In this document: positions 8,686 to 17,202 of the stretch, in pieces
Numbering within the stretch: position 1 is the first letter of the stretch
How the letters are laid out: each line of letters opens with the position of its first letter
Assembly: GCF_000317895.1 (NCBI RefSeq)
Contig: NC_019567.1
Coordinates: 3,906,001-3,970,000, forward strand
Source of the DNA: Bdellovibrio bacteriovorus str. Tiberius
GTDB lineage: Bacteria > Bdellovibrionota > Bdellovibrionia > Bdellovibrionales > Bdellovibrionaceae
Length of the DNA: 64,000 nt
Reading direction: 5' to 3'
Notes under the pieces: model-generated
Databases searched by the model: none
Seen by the model: the letters and a program-made list of their open reading frames with translations, nothing else
What the model was told of the DNA's origin: nothing
Translations under genes and position numbers: made by a program

Positions 8686-9352
8686 GCGGGTTTTGTAGCA
8701 TATCCGTGGACGCTCCGCAAGAGAGGCCCCTCTCAGCCAAGACCCAAATTTCAAAGTGAGGGGGACTCCCGAGCGCCAGTCGTGCGGCGCGCGCTGTAGA
8801 GCCAGTGGTAAGGATGTCGTCGACAAAGATCCACAGGATGTCTGTCGAGTTTTTAGACACCTCTGTATTTTTTTCAACCAGCTCCATCGCGATCAGGGCG
8901 CGCTCTCCCCGGTCGGACCGGCGCTGCTTCCCCGCAGAGGCTTTGCGCAAACAGGGAAAGTAAACGCCCCCCGTGTGAGCTGCCAGCGCCCGGGCAAACA
9001 ATGAAGCATGATCTTCGGCATCGGACTTCGACGGCGCGGGAACAAAGTGCAGTCTTCGCCCGGCAGCAAGGTCAGGCACATGCCGCTGCACCATCATCTG
9101 TGCAAAATGCTCCCACCCCTGCCTGTTGTACCGGCCCTTTAAACTCAGCACCAGGGCCGACAACAGATCACTTTCCCCGGGATTCCAGGAATATAGAGCC
9201 CTCAACCCCTCCTGTCTTCGGCGCGGTCGATGCGGGTAACGATTCAACACTTCATGACAGGGAACACAGAGCCCCGCCCGCACCACTTGGAACGATCCGC
9301 AATGCAGACAGGCGGACAGTCGGGTCTTGAGCATTTTCAACAAAGAATTCAT
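8678..9352 (-). CDS. comF: ComF family phosphoribosyltransferase-like protein
   Basis: 224 residues. An N-terminal zinc-ribbon-like region has the pairs CLHC and CVPC. A phosphoribosyltransferase fold follows, whose PRPP loop reads FVDDILTTGSTA. ComF proteins support DNA uptake and recombination in competent bacteria, where ComF is a cytoplasmic factor; the exact reaction is not established. It is the first gene of the comF-lolA-rimO unit and is divergent from the protein-glutaminase-like gene at 9423. The last residues overlap lolA in another frame. Confidence 0.85.
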   Translation of the reverse strand: MNSLLKMLKTRLSACLHCGSFQVVRAGLCVPCHEVLNRYPHRPRRRQEGLRALYSWNPGESDLLSALVLSLKGRYNRQGWEHFAQMMVQRHVPDLAAGRRLHFVPAPSKSDAEDHASLFARALAAHTGGVYFPCLRKASAGKQRRSDRGERALIAMELVEKNTEVSKNSTDILWIFVDDILTTGSTARAARLALGSPPHFEIWVLAERGLSCGASTDMLQNPHA

Positions 9353-9375
9353 TCTTTCGCGTCAGTGCAAATTCT

Positions 9376-9404
9376 TTGACAGTCCCTGACGGCAGGCCTA
9401 GAAC
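9376..9404 (+). promoter_or_regulatory. Sigma-70-type promoter for the protein-glutaminase-like gene
   Basis: TTGACA at 9376-9381, a 17-base spacer and TAGAAC at 9399-9404. The start site would fall about 12 bases before the ATG at 9423, with the ribosome site (GAGGGG) at once downstream, so the leader would be very short. Seen by eye only. Confidence 0.55.
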
Positions 9405-9422
9405 CGAAAGAGTGAGGGGTTT

Positions 9423-10181
9423 ATGAAGGCATTTTTCGTTTCGTTGATGATTCTGTCTGCTTCCGCCACGGCCGTGGCCGGTCTTTCTTCCATCCGACAT
9501 TCTGGTGAATCTTTTGAGTCTGCTCGTCAGCGCAGCACGCCGGTGTGGGAACTTTTTGGTCGCAACAGCTATCCTGATCGCATGAAAAAACCCATGAAAG
9601 AACTGAACATTCAGGAAATTCCGGATGTGGGTTCTTATGCAGACCTCGAACGTGAATTCAAATACGTTCGCGACACCCGCTTCATCGCCGACGCTCAGCC
9701 TTTCGCCCGCCGCCTGACCTGGATGTATCCGGACGATGGTTGTTATGCCCGCGCAGAACTTGCCGCCACTGAGCTGGTGGAACATCACTTCACCACACCA
9801 AAGAAAATTTTTGTCTTCGGAAACCTGTACGCTCCGACTGAGAACGCCCCGGGCGGCTCTGTTTCCTGGTGGTATCACGTGGCCGTGACCTACCGGGTGG
9901 GGAACGAGGTTTACGTCTTTGACCCGGCGATCAATCCTGAAAAGCCGGTCACTTTGGCTGAATGGAACAAAGCGGTGGGTGGCGAAAAAAGCCAGGTGCA
10001 ATACACCATCTGCTCACACAAGACATTTGATCCGGGTTCTGACTGCCTGAACCCCCGTGCCTTGTCTGACCAAGAGGCCCTTTCTGAACAAAAGAATTTC
10101 CTGAGCCTTGAATGGAACCGTCTGCTGGATCTGGATCGTGATCCGGAAAAAGAACTGGGTAACGAGCCGCCTTGGCTCTAG
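9423..10181 (+). CDS. Secreted protein-glutaminase-like enzyme (putative protein deamidase)
   Basis: 252 residues with an N-terminal signal peptide (to about ATAVAG, residue 20). The domain resembles bacterial protein-glutaminases, papain-like enzymes that deamidate glutamine side chains of proteins. A Cys-His-Asp triad is visible: Cys107 in DDGCYARAE, His152 in SWWYHVAV and Asp167 in VFDPAIN, in the order and approximate spacing known for the family. The gene has a strong ribosome site and its own promoter candidate. It converges on rlmH with stops overlapping by four bases. Secretion to the periplasm or beyond suggests action on envelope or prey proteins (inference). The substrate is unknown. 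Confidence 0.72.
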   Translation: MKAFFVSLMILSASATAVAGLSSIRHSGESFESARQRSTPVWELFGRNSYPDRMKKPMKELNIQEIPDVGSYADLEREFKYVRDTRFIADAQPFARRLTWMYPDDGCYARAELAATELVEHHFTTPKKIFVFGNLYAPTENAPGGSVSWWYHVAVTYRVGNEVYVFDPAINPEKPVTLAEWNKAVGGEKSQVQYTICSHKTFDPGSDCLNPRALSDQEALSEQKNFLSLEWNRLLDLDRDPEKELGNEPPWL

Positions 10182-10648
10182 ATATTGTGATACGGGATTT
10201 TTTTGATGATCGTAAAGGCGCGGTAGATTTGCTCTAAACTCATCGCCTGGGCCATCAGATGATTCATCACCATCGGCGACAAAGCCACCTTCAGGTCCGC
10301 ACGTTTGCGGACCTCTTCATTGACTCCAAAAGCACCGCCAATAATGAAAATCGCGCGCTTCTTGGAGCTTCCCAGAATGTTTTCCACTTTTTTTGAAAAT
10401 TGAATCGAATCCAGCACCGAGCCGCGCTCGTCAAAAAGCACGACATAGTCATCACTGTTGATATTTTTAAGGATCAGTTCGGATTCTTCGTTGCGCTTGA
10501 AGTCCGCGTCTTCACGCGCGGACTTTTTCGCCTTTAAGGACTGGATATCGAAGGGAATGAAGAAGGAAATCTTCTTCTTGTACAACTCGCTGACCTCGTC
10601 TGCCCAGGCTTCCTTGGCCGTCGCGAGGTTGTACAATATGAACTTCAT
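10178..10648 (-). CDS. rlmH: 23S rRNA (pseudouridine1915-N3) methyltransferase
   Basis: 156 residues, the normal length of this SPOUT methyltransferase. The SAM-binding knot region reads FIIGGAFGVNEEV, and the C-terminal signature reads LEQIYRAFTIIKKIPYHN, close to the family consensus EQiYRA...YH. It methylates pseudouridine 1915 in helix 69 of 23S rRNA as a dimer on assembled ribosomes. It ends the rplU-rpmA-obg-nadD/rsfS-rlmH cluster, two bases after the preceding stop, an order common in bacteria. Confidence 0.92.
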   Translation of the reverse strand: MKFILYNLATAKEAWADEVSELYKKKISFFIPFDIQSLKAKKSAREDADFKRNEESELILKNINSDDYVVLFDERGSVLDSIQFSKKVENILGSSKKRAIFIIGGAFGVNEEVRKRADLKVALSPMVMNHLMAQAMSLEQIYRAFTIIKKIPYHNI

Positions 10649-10650
10649 GA

Positions 10651-11679
10651 TTACTGCTCGCCCTTGCCAACATAAGGATCTTTCAATCCCATGTCTTTAC
10701 CTTGTCTCCACAGGTTTTCCAGGCTGTATTCCTGGCGAACGAAGTCGTAGAAGACGTGGATGATCAAAGAACCGTAATCGACAAGAACCCAGCGGCCCTC
10801 ATCCACACCCTCGATGCTTTGCGGGTGAACGTTGTATTCCTCTTTCACCGCCATCACGATGTTTTCCGCCATCGCCGCCGCATGACGGGTGGAGGTACCG
10901 GAAGCGATCAAAGTGTATTCGCTTGGAGCCGACATGGAAGTCAGATCAAAACCACGAACGTTGATGCCTTTTTTCGCAAACAAAACATTCGCGCAGAATT
11001 CAGCGAACTTGGTGTAGTCCCCGATACGGTCGCCCAGATTGCGGTAAAGTTTGTGTTCTTTGATGTAGGATTCAACAGACAACGGCAGGTATTTTTCAAC
11101 CGGTTTGCCGGAACGAAGCCATTTACGAACTTCACTGGAGGAAACTTCCACATCACGCAAAGTGATGAACTGGATGTTACGGCCGGTGTTCAGCTCAATA
11201 AAGTTGAAATCAAATTCTGCAACCAATGGCTTCAGGAAGCCTGGCATCTCTTCCAGGGATTCCGGCATGTCGTAACCCGGGCGGGTTGTGACAATCAGAT
11301 TCGCCTCAGTCAGGATCTTTTGATAGTCCTTCCACTGAGCCAGCTCTTCAAACTTGTCAGCACCCACGACAAGGTACAGATCATTGGCGTCGTAGGATTT
11401 GCGCAGGTTCATCACGGTATCAATCGTGTAGCTCATGCCACCGCGTTTGATCTCCTGATCATCCACGAAGTAAGTTTCACCGTACTGAGCAAACGCCAGG
11501 CGAGTCAGTTCCACACGCTGTTCAGGCGTTGGACCTTCCACCGGAGTTTTCAGAGGATTCTGAGCCGCAGGCAGGATGTGAACTTTGCCCAAACCGGCTT
11601 TTTTCGCCACGGTTTGGATTGCGTTGATGTGACCCATGTGTGGAGGGTTGAAACTGCCTCCGAAAATACCTATTTTCAT
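10651..11679 (-). CDS. nadD: NadD-RsfS fusion: nicotinate-nucleotide adenylyltransferase plus ribosome silencing factor
   Basis: 342 residues in one open frame. Residues 1 to about 210 are NadD: the nucleotidyltransferase motif GGSFNPPHMGH at the N-terminus, and VSSSEVRKWLRSG with PLSVESYIKEHKLY near the domain end. NadD adenylylates nicotinate mononucleotide. Residues of roughly 222-342 are RsfS/RsfA (DUF143): GTSTRHAAAMAENI, VLVDYGSLIIHVF and YSLENLW. RsfS binds L14 and blocks subunit joining in starvation. In most genomes the two genes are neighbours, here they are joined with no stop between them. The start overlaps the obg stop by one base. Confidence 0.9.
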   Translation of the reverse strand: MKIGIFGGSFNPPHMGHINAIQTVAKKAGLGKVHILPAAQNPLKTPVEGPTPEQRVELTRLAFAQYGETYFVDDQEIKRGGMSYTIDTVMNLRKSYDANDLYLVVGADKFEELAQWKDYQKILTEANLIVTTRPGYDMPESLEEMPGFLKPLVAEFDFNFIELNTGRNIQFITLRDVEVSSSEVRKWLRSGKPVEKYLPLSVESYIKEHKLYRNLGDRIGDYTKFAEFCANVLFAKKGINVRGFDLTSMSAPSEYTLIASGTSTRHAAAMAENIVMAVKEEYNVHPQSIEGVDEGRWVLVDYGSLIIHVFYDFVRQEYSLENLWRQGKDMGLKDPYVGKGEQ

Positions 11680-12710
11680 TATTCTTCTTCCTCTTTCAAA
11701 ATCTGACGAGCCAGTTCCTGAACAAATTCTTTGATGTTTTTGCCAGTCACCGCAGAGATCGCAAACGGCTCACTGCCGCTGGCTTCCTTGAACTGCTTTT
11801 TCAGCTTCGTCAGCTGAGATTCACTTAAAGTGTCGATCTTGTTCAAAACAACCAATTGAGGACGCGTGGATAGAGGGAAGAAACCCTCTTTGTCCTGATT
11901 GTTTTCATCGTACATCTTAAGTTCGTTATTAATATCTGTAAAATCCTCTAAAGGATCACGACCTGACATTCCGGATGCATCAACCAGATGAATGAACAGA
12001 CGTGTACGTTCAATGTGTTTCAGGAACTGAATGCCCAGACCCACACCTGCGTGCGCGCCCTTCACCAGTCCCGGAATATCCGCCACCACGAACGAGGAAT
12101 AATCCCCGGCCTTCACCACTCCCAGATTCGGAGTCAGGGTTGTGAACGGATAATCCGCAATTTTCGGTCTTGCTGCAGAAATACGGGAAATCAGCGTGGA
12201 CTTGCCCGCGTTCGGGAATCCAACGATACCCACATCCGCAATCAGTTTCAGTTCCAGACGAACTTCAATTTCCTGACCGTCTTCACCAGGTTGCGCGTGT
12301 TCAGGAGCCTGATTCACACTGTTTTTGAAGAATTCATTTCCTTTGCCACCACGACCGCCTTTAAGCAGAGTGTGTTCGGAAATACCCGTCATATCGATGA
12401 TGATTTCGCCATCCATATTACGGAATACAGTGCCTTGAGGAACAATAAGAATAAGGTCTTCGCCATCCATACCGGATTTCTGACGACCTTCACCCATTCT
12501 TCCGGATTGAGCGGCGTATCTTTTGTTTTGTCTAATATCTACCAGAGAATTGATATGACGAGATGTGCGGATAACGACATCCCCGCCCTTACCACCGTTG
12601 CCCCCATCCGGGCCGCCACGGGCTTGCATGGACTCGCGGCGAAAACTTACACAACCCGGGCCGCCACGACCCGAAGCTAAAGAGATACTGACTTCATCGA
12701 TGAATTTCAT
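11679..12710 (-). CDS. obg: GTPase Obg/CgtA
   Basis: 343 residues. The N-terminal glycine-rich Obg fold (GRGGPGCVSFRRE, then GGPDGGNGGKGGDV) is followed by the G domain with Walker A GFPNAGKSTLI, DIPGLVKGAH as switch II and NKID as G4. Obg is an essential GTPase that assists 50S assembly and stress signalling. The ATG at 12710 is chosen because the conserved MKFIDE start lies there; the upstream extension in the open frame overlaps a terminator-like hairpin. It sits downstream of rplU-rpmA, the usual context. Confidence 0.95.
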   Translation of the reverse strand: MKFIDEVSISLASGRGGPGCVSFRRESMQARGGPDGGNGGKGGDVVIRTSRHINSLVDIRQNKRYAAQSGRMGEGRQKSGMDGEDLILIVPQGTVFRNMDGEIIIDMTGISEHTLLKGGRGGKGNEFFKNSVNQAPEHAQPGEDGQEIEVRLELKLIADVGIVGFPNAGKSTLISRISAARPKIADYPFTTLTPNLGVVKAGDYSSFVVADIPGLVKGAHAGVGLGIQFLKHIERTRLFIHLVDASGMSGRDPLEDFTDINNELKMYDENNQDKEGFFPLSTRPQLVVLNKIDTLSESQLTKLKKQFKEASGSEPFAISAVTGKNIKEFVQELARQILKEEEE

Positions 12711-12729
12711 AACTGACTGTCTATACAAC

Positions 12730-12758
12730 AAAAAAGGAGCCATGGGATGGCTCCTTTT
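12730..12758 (-). terminator. Rho-independent terminator between rpmA and obg
   Basis: Perfect 11-base stem (AAAAGGAGCCA at 12732-12742 with TGGCTCCTTTT at 12748-12758) with a five-base loop. On the minus strand it is followed by a run of T. It lies downstream of the two ribosomal protein genes and just before obg, so it should separate or attenuate their transcription. Confidence 0.85.
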
Positions 12759-12797
12759 CCATTTGTGAAAAAATGTATCAGTTTATCTTAAGACTGA

Positions 12798-13058
12798 TTA
12801 AACAGCTTTAGGATAAACGCTAACTTTGAAACGCTCTTTGGAGAAACGTTCAAATTTAACAAGACCTTCAACTACAGAATAGATTGTGTAGTCGCGACCC
12901 ATTTTTACGTTGTTACCCAAGTGGAACTTAGTACCACGTTGACGAACGATGATAGTTCCTGGAAGAACTTTCTCGCCACCGAATCTTTTTACACCCAGTC
13001 GTTTACTCTGTGAATCACGACCGTTCTTTGTACTACCACCGGCCTTCTTACTTGCCAT
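12798..13058 (-). CDS. rpmA: 50S ribosomal protein L27
   Basis: 86 residues, typical for bL27. The N-terminus [16 protein letters not shown] has no Firmicutes-type cleaved extension. The body shows [25 protein letters not shown] and VGRD-like [12 protein letters not shown]. The N-terminal tail reaches the peptidyl-transferase centre. The gene lies 29 bases after rplU and is followed by a strong hairpin terminator. Confidence 0.96.
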   Translation of the reverse strand: MASKKAGGSTKNGRDSQSKRLGVKRFGGEKVLPGTIIVRQRGTKFHLGNNVKMGRDYTIYSVVEGLVKFERFSKERFKVSVYPKAV

Positions 13059-13087
13059 GACGAACCTCTCTTACGAAATAAAATTAA

Positions 13088-13651
13088 TTAAGCTTTCTTA
13101 GAAGTTTTTTTAGCTGCTTTTTTCTTCGCGCCAGTTTTAGTCGCTTTTTTAACAGTCTTTTTAACTGCTTTTTTTGCAACTTTCTTTTTCGCTACTTTTT
13201 TAGCCGCTTTTTTTACAACTTCTGCAGTACCTTTGTTCGCTGCGCGCTCTTTACGAGCGGTTACGCGAGCTTGTGCTTTTTCAGCACGAACTGCTTTCAC
13301 GTCAACAACAGTTGCTGCTTCATCAGATTTAGCAGTTTTTCCATCGAAGGAAATTGCTTTAACAAATAGTTCGGTGAACTCTTGTTTGTGAGTTGCGAAC
13401 TTTCTGTAACCTTGACGACGCTTCTTTTTGAAGACGATCTCTTTTCTTGTCTTAGCTTGTTTAGTAACAACAACAGTTACTTTCGCACCTTTAACAAGAG
13501 GTTGACCAACAGCAGTGGACTCACCACCAACCATCAAAACTTCGTTGATTTCAAACTCTGCACCAAGTGCTTGTTCAAGTTTATCCACCTGAACTACGTC
13601 ACCAGCTTGAACTTTATATTGTTTCCCGCCAGTACGAATAATCGCGTACAT
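13088..13651 (-). CDS. rplU: 50S ribosomal protein L21 with a long Lys/Ala-rich C-terminal tail
   Basis: 187 residues; bL21 is usually about 100-105. Residues 1 to about 103 are normal L21 (MYAIIRTGGKQYKV at the start, KKRRQGYRKFATHKQ near the core end). The rest is a charged extension ending in some 45 residues of AKK/VKK-type repeats that resemble histone H1 or other nucleic-acid-binding tails. The ATG at 13651 has a perfect GGAGG ribosome site. The open frame goes further upstream but without conservation. Promoter candidate upstream; rpmA follows at 29 bases. Confidence 0.93.
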   Translation of the reverse strand: MYAIIRTGGKQYKVQAGDVVQVDKLEQALGAEFEINEVLMVGGESTAVGQPLVKGAKVTVVVTKQAKTRKEIVFKKKRRQGYRKFATHKQEFTELFVKAISFDGKTAKSDEAATVVDVKAVRAEKAQARVTARKERAANKGTAEVVKKAAKKVAKKKVAKKAVKKTVKKATKTGAKKKAAKKTSKKA

Positions 13652-13685
13652 GTAATACCTCCAGCTACCCGAATTAAGCCAATGG

Positions 13686-13715
13686 TAAATGCCACTTTGC
13701 ACTAGGCTTTGTCAA
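13686..13715 (-). promoter_or_regulatory. Candidate promoter of rplU-rpmA
   Basis: On the minus strand TTGACA (13715-13710) is followed after 18 bases by CATTTA (13691-13686), about 35 bases before the L21 start codon. The -35 matches consensus perfectly; the -10 is weak. Confidence 0.45.
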
Positions 13716-13858
13716 CCTAATACATGCTATTTTTTTCAGCTTTTTACGAGAGAAAGAGAGGTTAGCTTTAACCCCCCTCAAATGCAAATATTTTTGGAAA
13801 AAGTTAGCGAGGTCTAGGTGCCAAATAAAAGCCTATATTTTCAGCACCTTAGCTTAAC

Positions 13859-15460
13859 TCAGGGCTTCAAAAGTTCCCGCTTCCAGGCGTCCCCGAGCTG
13901 CAAATTCTTACTATTGACCACCGCCTCAATCAGCTTTTTATGATCCTGATAATTTTTCTGGGCGGACTTACTGGCAGGGTTTCGGGCAGCAATAACGCGC
14001 AACTCATCTTTTTCGCGGCTTAAAGCATCAAAGATATTCTGGGCTTTCACATCCGTTCGGCTGGTGGCTTGCTCGGTTTTGATGAAATATTCCGCAGCCT
14101 TATCGTATCTTTCCGCCGAGGCATTCATCTTCGCCCCCACCCAGTAATCACGTGAAGATTTGGCCGCTTTTGCATCATTCATAAAGACTTCATAAGAGTC
14201 AGACGCCTTGCGGTAACTTGTTGTAGACTCTGAGATATTTCCGGACACACGCAACTTGTCGGCTTCCAAACGGGCCTTGTTGGCAAAATCCCGGGCGGCC
14301 TTTGTGTCCGACAGACTTCCCGCCAATCCCTGACGCATTAATAGATCCCGCTCTTCGGTTTTGAACCCGGCGTTCTTCAATATATTAGCCTTGTCGCTTA
14401 GATCCGTCTTTGAATAGGTCCCATAACCCCGGCCGGTTCCCTTGCCCACTTCATGGGCCGCGATCAGGGCCTTCTTTTCCGCCTCGGTCAAACTTCGACC
14501 CAGGGATTTTTCCGCCGCAGCCACGCGCTCTATATTAGACAGCTTCGCAGCCTTTTCCAGTTCCGCGGCTGAAGCCACGGTTCTGGTCGCGGCAGAGGCC
14601 TTTCCAGCATCCGCACTCACCCCGGCCAGTTTCATGATGTTTTTGGCTTTGGCGGCTTTCAGTGCCGCTCCGGCTGGTCCGCCGGCCAAAGTCGCCACCT
14701 CGGCCACAGCTTCACAGACGATCGCGGCGGCCTGCTGGGCGTTGTAGCATTCGATCTGCACACCCATCTCTTTAAGTTTGGCTTTAGCCATCCCCACCAG
14801 ATCAATGTTTGAGGGCGTGACCTGTTTCTGACTCCACTGAACATATTCCCGTTCATCGACAGAAAGATTTTTATCCCCCTTCATCATAACAAGGCGAAGG
14901 GTTGCATTGCCCTTGTCCATGCCTTGCATTTTGATGATGCGTTTTACGGTCGCACAGTTGGCGCGCTTTAAAACAGAGGCTTCGGGCATCTGCACCTGCA
15001 AAAGTTTCGGCACCGTGCTGTTATATAGTTTGAACAGATTTTCTTTACCCTTGGGATCGGCTTCGCAGGCTTTGTTAGCAGCCGCTTCCGCTTCCATATC
15101 CAGCGCGATCTTCGCCGCCCCTTCACCAATTGCCGTACCAATAGCGACAAAAGAGTCTTTTACAAAATTCCAGCCACCCACCGCGCAACCCGAAGTGTAA
15201 CCCCAGGTGCTTTCCGCCGCCCGCGACAGAGAGCTTTGATCATGGCACTTCAGCGCTTTATCCTCAGGTTTTTCCCCATTGGCACGCATCTTCGCAAAAA
15301 GATCCTGACACTCTTTGGACTTCAAAGTCTCCATGCACGTGTTGCGGGAAACATCCGCCAGAGCTTTTAGCTGGTAAGGCTTCGGGCCGCAAAAAAGCGG
15401 CTCGGAGTGTGCAAGAAAAGAAAATAGAATGCCAAAAAGAAAAATCAAAAGATGTTTCAT
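13859..15460 (-). CDS. Secreted Ala-rich helical protein of unknown function
   Basis: 533 residues from the ATG at 15460, chosen because it starts a clear signal peptide (MKHLLIFLFGILFSFLAHS). The mature N-terminal part holds several cysteines (FCGPKPYQ, RNTCME, ECQDLF, CHDQSS), probably disulfide-bonded in the periplasm. A hydrophobic Ala/Gly segment follows (VCEAVAEVATLAGGPAGAAL). Next is a helical module, KSLGRSLTEAEKKALIAAHE followed by VGKGTGRGYGTYSKTDLSDK, which I associate with other large secreted proteins of predatory bacteria. The C-terminus looks TPR-like or coiled (ANKARLEADKLRVSGNISES). No enzyme motif is recognised. It has no operon partner: RNase G ends the preceding transcript 78 bases upstream. 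Confidence 0.7.
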   Translation of the reverse strand: MKHLLIFLFGILFSFLAHSEPLFCGPKPYQLKALADVSRNTCMETLKSKECQDLFAKMRANGEKPEDKALKCHDQSSLSRAAESTWGYTSGCAVGGWNFVKDSFVAIGTAIGEGAAKIALDMEAEAAANKACEADPKGKENLFKLYNSTVPKLLQVQMPEASVLKRANCATVKRIIKMQGMDKGNATLRLVMMKGDKNLSVDEREYVQWSQKQVTPSNIDLVGMAKAKLKEMGVQIECYNAQQAAAIVCEAVAEVATLAGGPAGAALKAAKAKNIMKLAGVSADAGKASAATRTVASAAELEKAAKLSNIERVAAAEKSLGRSLTEAEKKALIAAHEVGKGTGRGYGTYSKTDLSDKANILKNAGFKTEERDLLMRQGLAGSLSDTKAARDFANKARLEADKLRVSGNISESTTSYRKASDSYEVFMNDAKAAKSSRDYWVGAKMNASAERYDKAAEYFIKTEQATSRTDVKAQNIFDALSREKDELRVIAARNPASKSAQKNYQDHKKLIEAVVNSKNLQLGDAWKRELLKP

Positions 15461-15537
15461 GCAGAATCTATCGGAACACCAGACCCCCGACTCAACAGCC
15501 CAAGGTCCAGCAATCCCAAATTGATTCCACAATTCAT

Positions 15538-17055
15538 CTATACGAAGAAGATTTCGTATTGTTCTAAGTGATAATTTGGTTCAATTTTAAACGCGACAGA
15601 GCGGCCCAGTTTCTTTTCGATGCCTTCCAGGCTTTCGCCTTCGACTTCGTAGATCCAGTCGACCACTTCACTGTGACAATGAATGACCACGTTGGTTTTT
15701 TTATTGATCAGCATGTCAGCATCACGCTCAAGTTCACGGAAGATTTCGTTTGCCACCGTGGATTTGCGTTTGATGTAGCCTTTACCTTCACAGTAAGAGC
15801 AGGGTTCACACAAAGTCTTAATCAAGCTTGGGCGAATGCGCTTACGGGTCATTTCCACCAAACCCAGCTGGGACATGGAAACAATATTGGTACGGGCACG
15901 GTCACGCGCCAGTTCTTCAGCCAAAGCTTCCAGAACTTTTTCGCGATGGGATTCTTTTTCCATATCGATAAAGTCGATGATGATGATCCCGCCGCAGTTA
16001 CGCACACGCAGCTGGTGCGCGGTCTCGCGAACCGCTTCCAGATTGGTTTTTAAGATCGTGTCTTCCAGATCTTTTTTGCCCACGAACTTGCCGGTGTTCA
16101 CGTCAATGACCACCAGCGCTTCGGCCTCGTCAATCACGATGTAACCACCGGATTTAAGCCAGATCTTTCTTTCCATAGAGCGGGAAATTTCAATATCGAT
16201 ATCGTACAGGTCAAACAGGGGCTTTTTCTCTTCGTAAAGCACGATGTTTTGTTTGTACTTCGGCATGAACTGGGACACGAACTTCACAACTTTTTTGTGA
16301 ATCTCAACGTCATCGACCCATACGCTGGTGACATCTTCGCTCATCAAATCACGCAAAGCACGCAGCTCGACATCAAGCTCGGTGTGAAGTGTGCCCGGAG
16401 TTTTTTTCTTTTCGTAGTTTTTGAAAATCTCTTTGCTCAAACGATCCAGATATTCGATGTCGGCTTTCAACATCTCTTCCGAAGCGCCGTCCCCGGCGGT
16501 TCTTACGATCACACCACCGGATGGATTGATTTTCTGGACCAGTTTGCGCAGACGCTCGCGTTCGCCTTCATCTTCAATACGACGGGAAATACCCAAGTGG
16601 CGCACCGTAGGCAGGAACACCACGAAACGGCCTGGCAGTGACAAGTGCGTCGTCAGGCGCGCGCCCTTGGTGCCCAGAGGATCTTTGGAAACCTGAACCA
16701 GAATGCTCTGGCCTTCTTTCACCAGATCCTGAATGGGAGTTTTATTGGTGTGACTTAAAGGTTTGTCGTCATCGCCTTCATCCATCGGCTCTTCACGGTC
16801 GACTGCGGAAAGGAAGTTGTCATCCACGTCTTCACGAATATCGCCGACATACAGGAAGGCTGCTTTTTCCAGACCAATATCCACAAACGCCGCTTGCATA
16901 CCCGGAAGAACACGAATCACCGTGCCGCGATGAATGGACCCGACCAAAGTGGGGGACGTTTTTCGTTCAATTTTCAAATCAGTCAGGATACCGCCGTCAA
17001 CATAGGCTACACGTGTCTCTTGAGGTCGAACGTTAATCAGAATTTCTGCGGACAC
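15538..17055 (-). CDS. rng: Ribonuclease G/E family endoribonuclease
   Basis: 505 residues, the length of RNase G and lacking the long C-terminal scaffold of RNase E. An S1 domain sits near residues 35-130 and is interrupted by an acidic insertion (MDEGDDDK). Catalytic Mg-binding aspartates lie in VVIDVNTGKF and IIIDFIDM (around residues 315 and 360), and the zinc-link cysteines are in CEPCSYC (around 417). The enzyme cleaves 5'-monophosphorylated RNA and matures 16S rRNA. The start is a GTG with AAGGAG seven bases upstream. A 6-base-stem hairpin (17077-17096) lies in the leader, divergent from pilT. Confidence 0.93.
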   Translation of the reverse strand: MSAEILINVRPQETRVAYVDGGILTDLKIERKTSPTLVGSIHRGTVIRVLPGMQAAFVDIGLEKAAFLYVGDIREDVDDNFLSAVDREEPMDEGDDDKPLSHTNKTPIQDLVKEGQSILVQVSKDPLGTKGARLTTHLSLPGRFVVFLPTVRHLGISRRIEDEGERERLRKLVQKINPSGGVIVRTAGDGASEEMLKADIEYLDRLSKEIFKNYEKKKTPGTLHTELDVELRALRDLMSEDVTSVWVDDVEIHKKVVKFVSQFMPKYKQNIVLYEEKKPLFDLYDIDIEISRSMERKIWLKSGGYIVIDEAEALVVIDVNTGKFVGKKDLEDTILKTNLEAVRETAHQLRVRNCGGIIIIDFIDMEKESHREKVLEALAEELARDRARTNIVSMSQLGLVEMTRKRIRPSLIKTLCEPCSYCEGKGYIKRKSTVANEIFRELERDADMLINKKTNVVIHCHSEVVDWIYEVEGESLEGIEKKLGRSVAFKIEPNYHLEQYEIFFV

Positions 17056-17076
17056 AGGCGACTCCTTGGCGAATAT

Positions 17077-17096
17077 AACCCCTCTTGAACGGGGTT
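17077..17096 (-). other. Leader hairpin before RNase G
   Basis: AACCCC / GGGGTT stem of six bases with an eight-base loop, about 22 bases upstream of the GTG of the RNase G gene. RNase E mRNA in enterobacteria is autoregulated through leader hairpins; a similar role here is only a suggestion. Confidence 0.3.
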
Positions 17097-17202
17097 GGTC
17101 TTAGTTCAATAGTCCAGAAACAAGACCGATAGCAATTAATATTTAATATTGAAACATATCTGACCGAAAAGATCACTGAATTAGAGACCTTAGGAGACGA
17201 CG

